Assembly (NCBI GenBank): GCA_027083115.1
Contig: JALWQN010000047.1
Coordinates: 1 to 6,791 of the forward strand
DNA: 6,791 nucleotides
DNA from: Desulfurococcales archaeon
Lineage (GTDB): Archaea; Thermoproteota; Thermoprotei_A; Sulfolobales; NBVN01
Direction of reading: 5' to 3'
This document shows positions 4,802-6,791 of the stretch, piece after piece. The position numbers and the translations under genes are program-made. Positions within the stretch are counted from its first letter, which is position 1. Each line of letters begins with the position of its first letter. The notes beneath the pieces were generated by a model that was not told where the DNA came from, searched no databases, and saw only the letters and a list, made by a program, of their open reading frames with translations.

Positions 4802-6023
4802 ATTTCCACCCGAGAAATTTCTTGGTCGATTGTTCCAAGGCAGCTATTGCTGGGAGGGGTTCGCCAGCCAACGCAAGCAGTAATGCTCCGCCCCCCGTAG
4901 AAATATGTATGGATTTAGCTTTTACATCTTTCAACATAACTCCCAAATGACCCCCACCTATGACAACAAAAGCATTGCTCTCTAAAGCAGCTCTCAAGAG
5001 GTCTTCCGTACCTTTTCTAAACCTTGGATCCTCAATATATCCTGCTGGCCCTCTCATAACCACTATCTTAGCTTCCTTGATTAGTTCTGAATACATACTT
5101 ACGGTATAGGTACCTATATCCATTGGTTTCCCATCTACTACATGTATTGGTTCTTCAACTACGGTCCCATCCTCCCTAAGAACTTTCAAATCATAGGGGG
5201 TATCCACTGGAGCTCCTGAAAGCACAACGCCTCTAGCTCGATGAATAAGGGTCGTGAGGCCTTTCTCCTCCAGGAAATTAATTACTGATTTCCCTACCCT
5301 CCCTCCTTTAGCAACATGAAAAGTCAGCCCCACTAAACCAGTGGTTAATATTCTGTCCGCTATTCTTTTCTTAGTAAGGTACTCAACTATCTTGATTGTG
5401 TCTCTTACTTTTGCTCCCCCCAAAACAAAGAGCTTAGGCGGTTCGGCGGTATTCATAACCTTCTCTAGAGCGCTGAGCTCAGCCTTCATGAGCTCCCCCA
5501 GCACGGAAGTCAGGACTAAAGGAAATCCCACTATCGATGGTTGGGAACGGTGAGCCGTCGCAAAAGCATCGAAGACGTACATGTCAAAAAGCGGTGCCAA
5601 TCTCCTAACTAAGTAAGTCTGTTTCTGTATTTCAGGGGGTGCCTCAATTATTTCTTCAGAAACAAACCTAACATTATCTAATAGTAATATTTCGCCCACC
5701 CGTAAATTTTTTATCTTTTCCTGTGCTGCAGGACCCATAACATCCTCAATAAACTTAACCTCCATCCCAAGCAATTCAGATAGTTTTTCGGCATGCTTAC
5801 GTAGGCTAACGAAATCCTTACTCCCAGGTCTTCCCTGATGAGTTATTAAAACAATTGAGGAGTTACTGTCAAGCAATTTCTTTATCGTAGGTAAATGGGC
5901 TTTAATTCTGGTTTCATCTAAAATCTCTCCCTCCTTATCAATAGGGCAATTAAAGTCCACCCGAACTAGTGTCTTAAGGCCCTCTAAGTTAACATCATTT
6001 ATTGATGGTAGGTTAAAAATCAT
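4791..6023 (-). CDS. pgk: Phosphoglycerate kinase
   Basis: PGK transfers phosphate between 1,3-bisphosphoglycerate and ADP, the step next to GAPDH. The protein has 410 residues, as expected. N-domain substrate motifs are LVRVDFNCP (19-27), ETRIKAHLP (37-45), THQGRPG (61-67), LLLDNVRF (113-120) and the archaeal FATAHRSQPS (154-163). C-domain nucleotide motifs are LGGAKVRDTI (201-210, K205), VVMRGPAGYIED (321-332) and STGGGALLLALAG (375-387). The stretch DIGTYT (302-307) replaces the usual DIGP...T. The protein ends in LPAIAALEQS. It should be active. The ATG at 6023 is the only start after an upstream in-frame TAA; GGTG at 6029-6032 is a weak Shine-Dalgarno. It leads the pgk-gap-usp operon. 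The regulator gene ends 95 bp upstream. Confidence 0.97.
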   Translation of the reverse strand: MIFNLPSINDVNLEGLKTLVRVDFNCPIDKEGEILDETRIKAHLPTIKKLLDSNSSIVLITHQGRPGSKDFVSLRKHAEKLSELLGMEVKFIEDVMGPAAQEKIKNLRVGEILLLDNVRFVSEEIIEAPPEIQKQTYLVRRLAPLFDMYVFDAFATAHRSQPSIVGFPLVLTSVLGELMKAELSALEKVMNTAEPPKLFVLGGAKVRDTIKIVEYLTKKRIADRILTTGLVGLTFHVAKGGRVGKSVINFLEEKGLTTLIHRARGVVLSGAPVDTPYDLKVLREDGTVVEEPIHVVDGKPMDIGTYTVSMYSELIKEAKIVVMRGPAGYIEDPRFRKGTEDLLRAALESNAFVVIGGGHLGVMLKDVKAKSIHISTGGGALLLALAGEPLPAIAALEQSTKKFLGWKYED

Positions 6024-6056
6024 TCGAACACCGAATAAACTATTATCATCGATAGG

Positions 6057-6067
6057 ATTTTAATATT
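6057..6067 (-). promoter_or_regulatory. Candidate promoter box of the pgk-gap-usp operon
   Basis: The minus strand reads AATATTAAAAT here, about 39 nt before the pgk ATG. It is the main A/T block in the 95-bp spacer 6024-6118 and would give a leader of about 10 nt, in keeping with the weak Shine-Dalgarno. A nearby GATGATAATAG run is A/T rich but better placed within or at the start of the message. Confidence 0.4.
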
Positions 6068-6118
6068 GCCTTCACTCTCATGTCCATTTATTACTAACTC
6101 AAACATGCTCCGCTGCTT

Positions 6119-6791
6119 TTATGGTGCTCTCTCAATAGCTTGAGAAGTCACTTCTTTCTTCAGTTTCTCAAGCTCTTCCGCTGGTGTAAGAAGCGGCTTC
6201 ACCGGTAAAGCAAGCTTCCTGAAGGAACCGTAGTCGAGGAAAATCATGCTCCATTCTCTAATTAGGCCTCTATCAATTAATTCGTCAAGAAACTTGCTCA
6301 GGCTAAGTACTTCAGTTATAGGTAGGAACCCCGTTACCAACGCCTCTCCTTCAGTCGGATTAATTATTCCTTCAGGGAAGAACGGATGGGTCACCAGGAT
6401 TTTCACTAACCTAATTAGTTCTGTTGTTGAACCTCTTAAAACAGCGTTTAAGGGCAGAGTATTTATTGGGTATAGCTTAACCAAGTTAAGCTTCACGCCA
6501 TAAATTAGCCCTTTACTTTCAATCCTGTTTTTATAATGTCTTAAAACTCTGATGTAATTAACTGAAGAAGTGAGCTTTAATTCTTTATTTAGTAAGTCAG
6601 TAATCTTTCTTAAACTTTCGAAGGGGGAGATCTCGAGTCTTCTAAGAATATAAAGATCGATTTCATCAACCTTAGCTTTGGTTATGCTTTCTCTTGGAGC
6701 TGATTCTTTCGGTAGTGACTCAATAATTTTTAGGAGATCTGACCAATTACCTAAAATTCTGCCTTCACTAAGGTTATAATGTCTCTTAAGG
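6119..6791 (-). CDS. Lrp/AsnC-like transcriptional regulator, C-terminal part (runs off right edge)
   Basis: The frame is open from the right edge to the stop at 6119, giving 223 visible residues; the true start is outside the window. A GTG at 6496 could start a 125-residue protein but would cut off a clear DNA-binding domain. Visible residues 41-97 (VDEIDLYILRRLEISP onward, ending IESKGLIYGVKL) look like an AsnC/Lrp winged helix. From about residue 117 a beta-alpha-beta-beta-alpha-beta pattern follows: strand LNAVLRGS, helix TTELIRLVKILV, the GIINPTEGEALVTGFLP strands, helix ITEVLSLSKFLDELIDRG, and strand EWSMIFLDYG. That is the layout of the RAM/ACT-like effector domain. A charged tail follows (about residues 195-223). 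It is on the pgk strand and ends 95 bp upstream, so it could regulate that operon or itself; there is no direct evidence. The residues before 41 hint at another domain. Confidence 0.75.
   Translation of the reverse strand, partial: LKRHYNLSEGRILGNWSDLLKIIESLPKESAPRESITKAKVDEIDLYILRRLEISPFESLRKITDLLNKELKLTSSVNYIRVLRHYKNRIESKGLIYGVKLNLVKLYPINTLPLNAVLRGSTTELIRLVKILVTHPFFPEGIINPTEGEALVTGFLPITEVLSLSKFLDELIDRGLIREWSMIFLDYGSFRKLALPVKPLLTPAEELEKLKKEVTSQAIERAP

Noticed and set aside
5341..5553. Plus-strand open frame of 70 codons
   Set aside because: It is antisense to conserved PGK motifs and has no ribosome site or domain signal.
6494..6496. GTG as the start of the regulator gene
   Set aside because: The frame continues upstream to the window edge and encodes a winged-helix domain, so this GTG is an internal valine codon.
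6246..6503. Plus-strand open frame of 85 codons
   Set aside because: It is antisense to the RAM-like domain of the regulator; no motif supports it.
1..6791. CRISPR array, tRNA, rRNA, insertion sequence or long repeats
   Set aside because: Reading both strands I saw no regularly spaced repeats, no cloverleaf with a T-loop, no transposase and no terminal inverted repeats.

Overview
The window reads as chromosomal DNA of a thermophilic archaeon, most likely in the Thermoproteota (crenarchaeal) lineage. It carries an archaeal type II (GapB-like, non-bacterial) glyceraldehyde-3-phosphate dehydrogenase directly after an archaeal phosphoglycerate kinase, an Ard1/RimI-type protein N-acetyltransferase, and an Lrp-like regulator. 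Gene starts are archaeal in character: TATA-like AT-rich boxes lie about 35-55 nt ahead of several start codons, leaders are short, Shine-Dalgarno motifs are of the GGTGAG or AGGAGG type, and TTG starts recur. The DNA is AT-rich, with heavy AGG/AGA and ATA codon use and Lys/Arg/Glu-rich proteins. I cannot name a genus.

Layout, left to right. (1) 1-297, minus: the first 99 codons of an unrecognised protein that runs off the left edge and has no ATG or GTG start. (2) 421-903, minus: a small HAD-superfamily phosphatase resembling a stand-alone polynucleotide kinase 3'-phosphatase domain. (3) 1012-1464, plus: the only plus-strand gene, the N-acetyltransferase, divergent from the HAD gene across a 108-bp spacer with a TTTAAA box almost exactly in the middle. 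(4) 1438-2691, minus: a 417-aa HD-domain dNTP-triphosphohydrolase-like (SAMHD1/COG1078) protein, overlapping the acetyltransferase tail to tail by 27 bp. (5) 2788-3234, minus: a 148-aa protein resembling the YwgA/SocA-like group. (6) 3351-6023, minus: an overlapping operon of pgk, gap and a UspA-family protein (11-bp and 4-bp overlaps). (7) 6119-6791, minus: the C-terminal 223 residues of a transcriptional regulator with an Lrp/AsnC-like winged helix and a RAM/ACT-like domain, running off the right edge.

The functional core is the pgk-gap-usp unit. GAPDH and PGK catalyse consecutive reversible steps of glycolysis/gluconeogenesis, and the overlaps imply coupled translation with the Usp protein. 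The regulator just upstream on the same strand is a candidate controller of this unit, by position only. The HD hydrolase and HAD phosphatase both suggest nucleotide or nucleic-acid end processing but are not in one operon. I see no tRNA, rRNA, CRISPR, insertion sequence or clear mobile element, and no strong evidence of a wholly new system. The items most worth a second look are the start-less left-edge gene, the PNKP-like HAD protein, the YwgA/SocA-like protein next to the dNTPase, the GNAT loop substitution and the true extent of the right-edge regulator.
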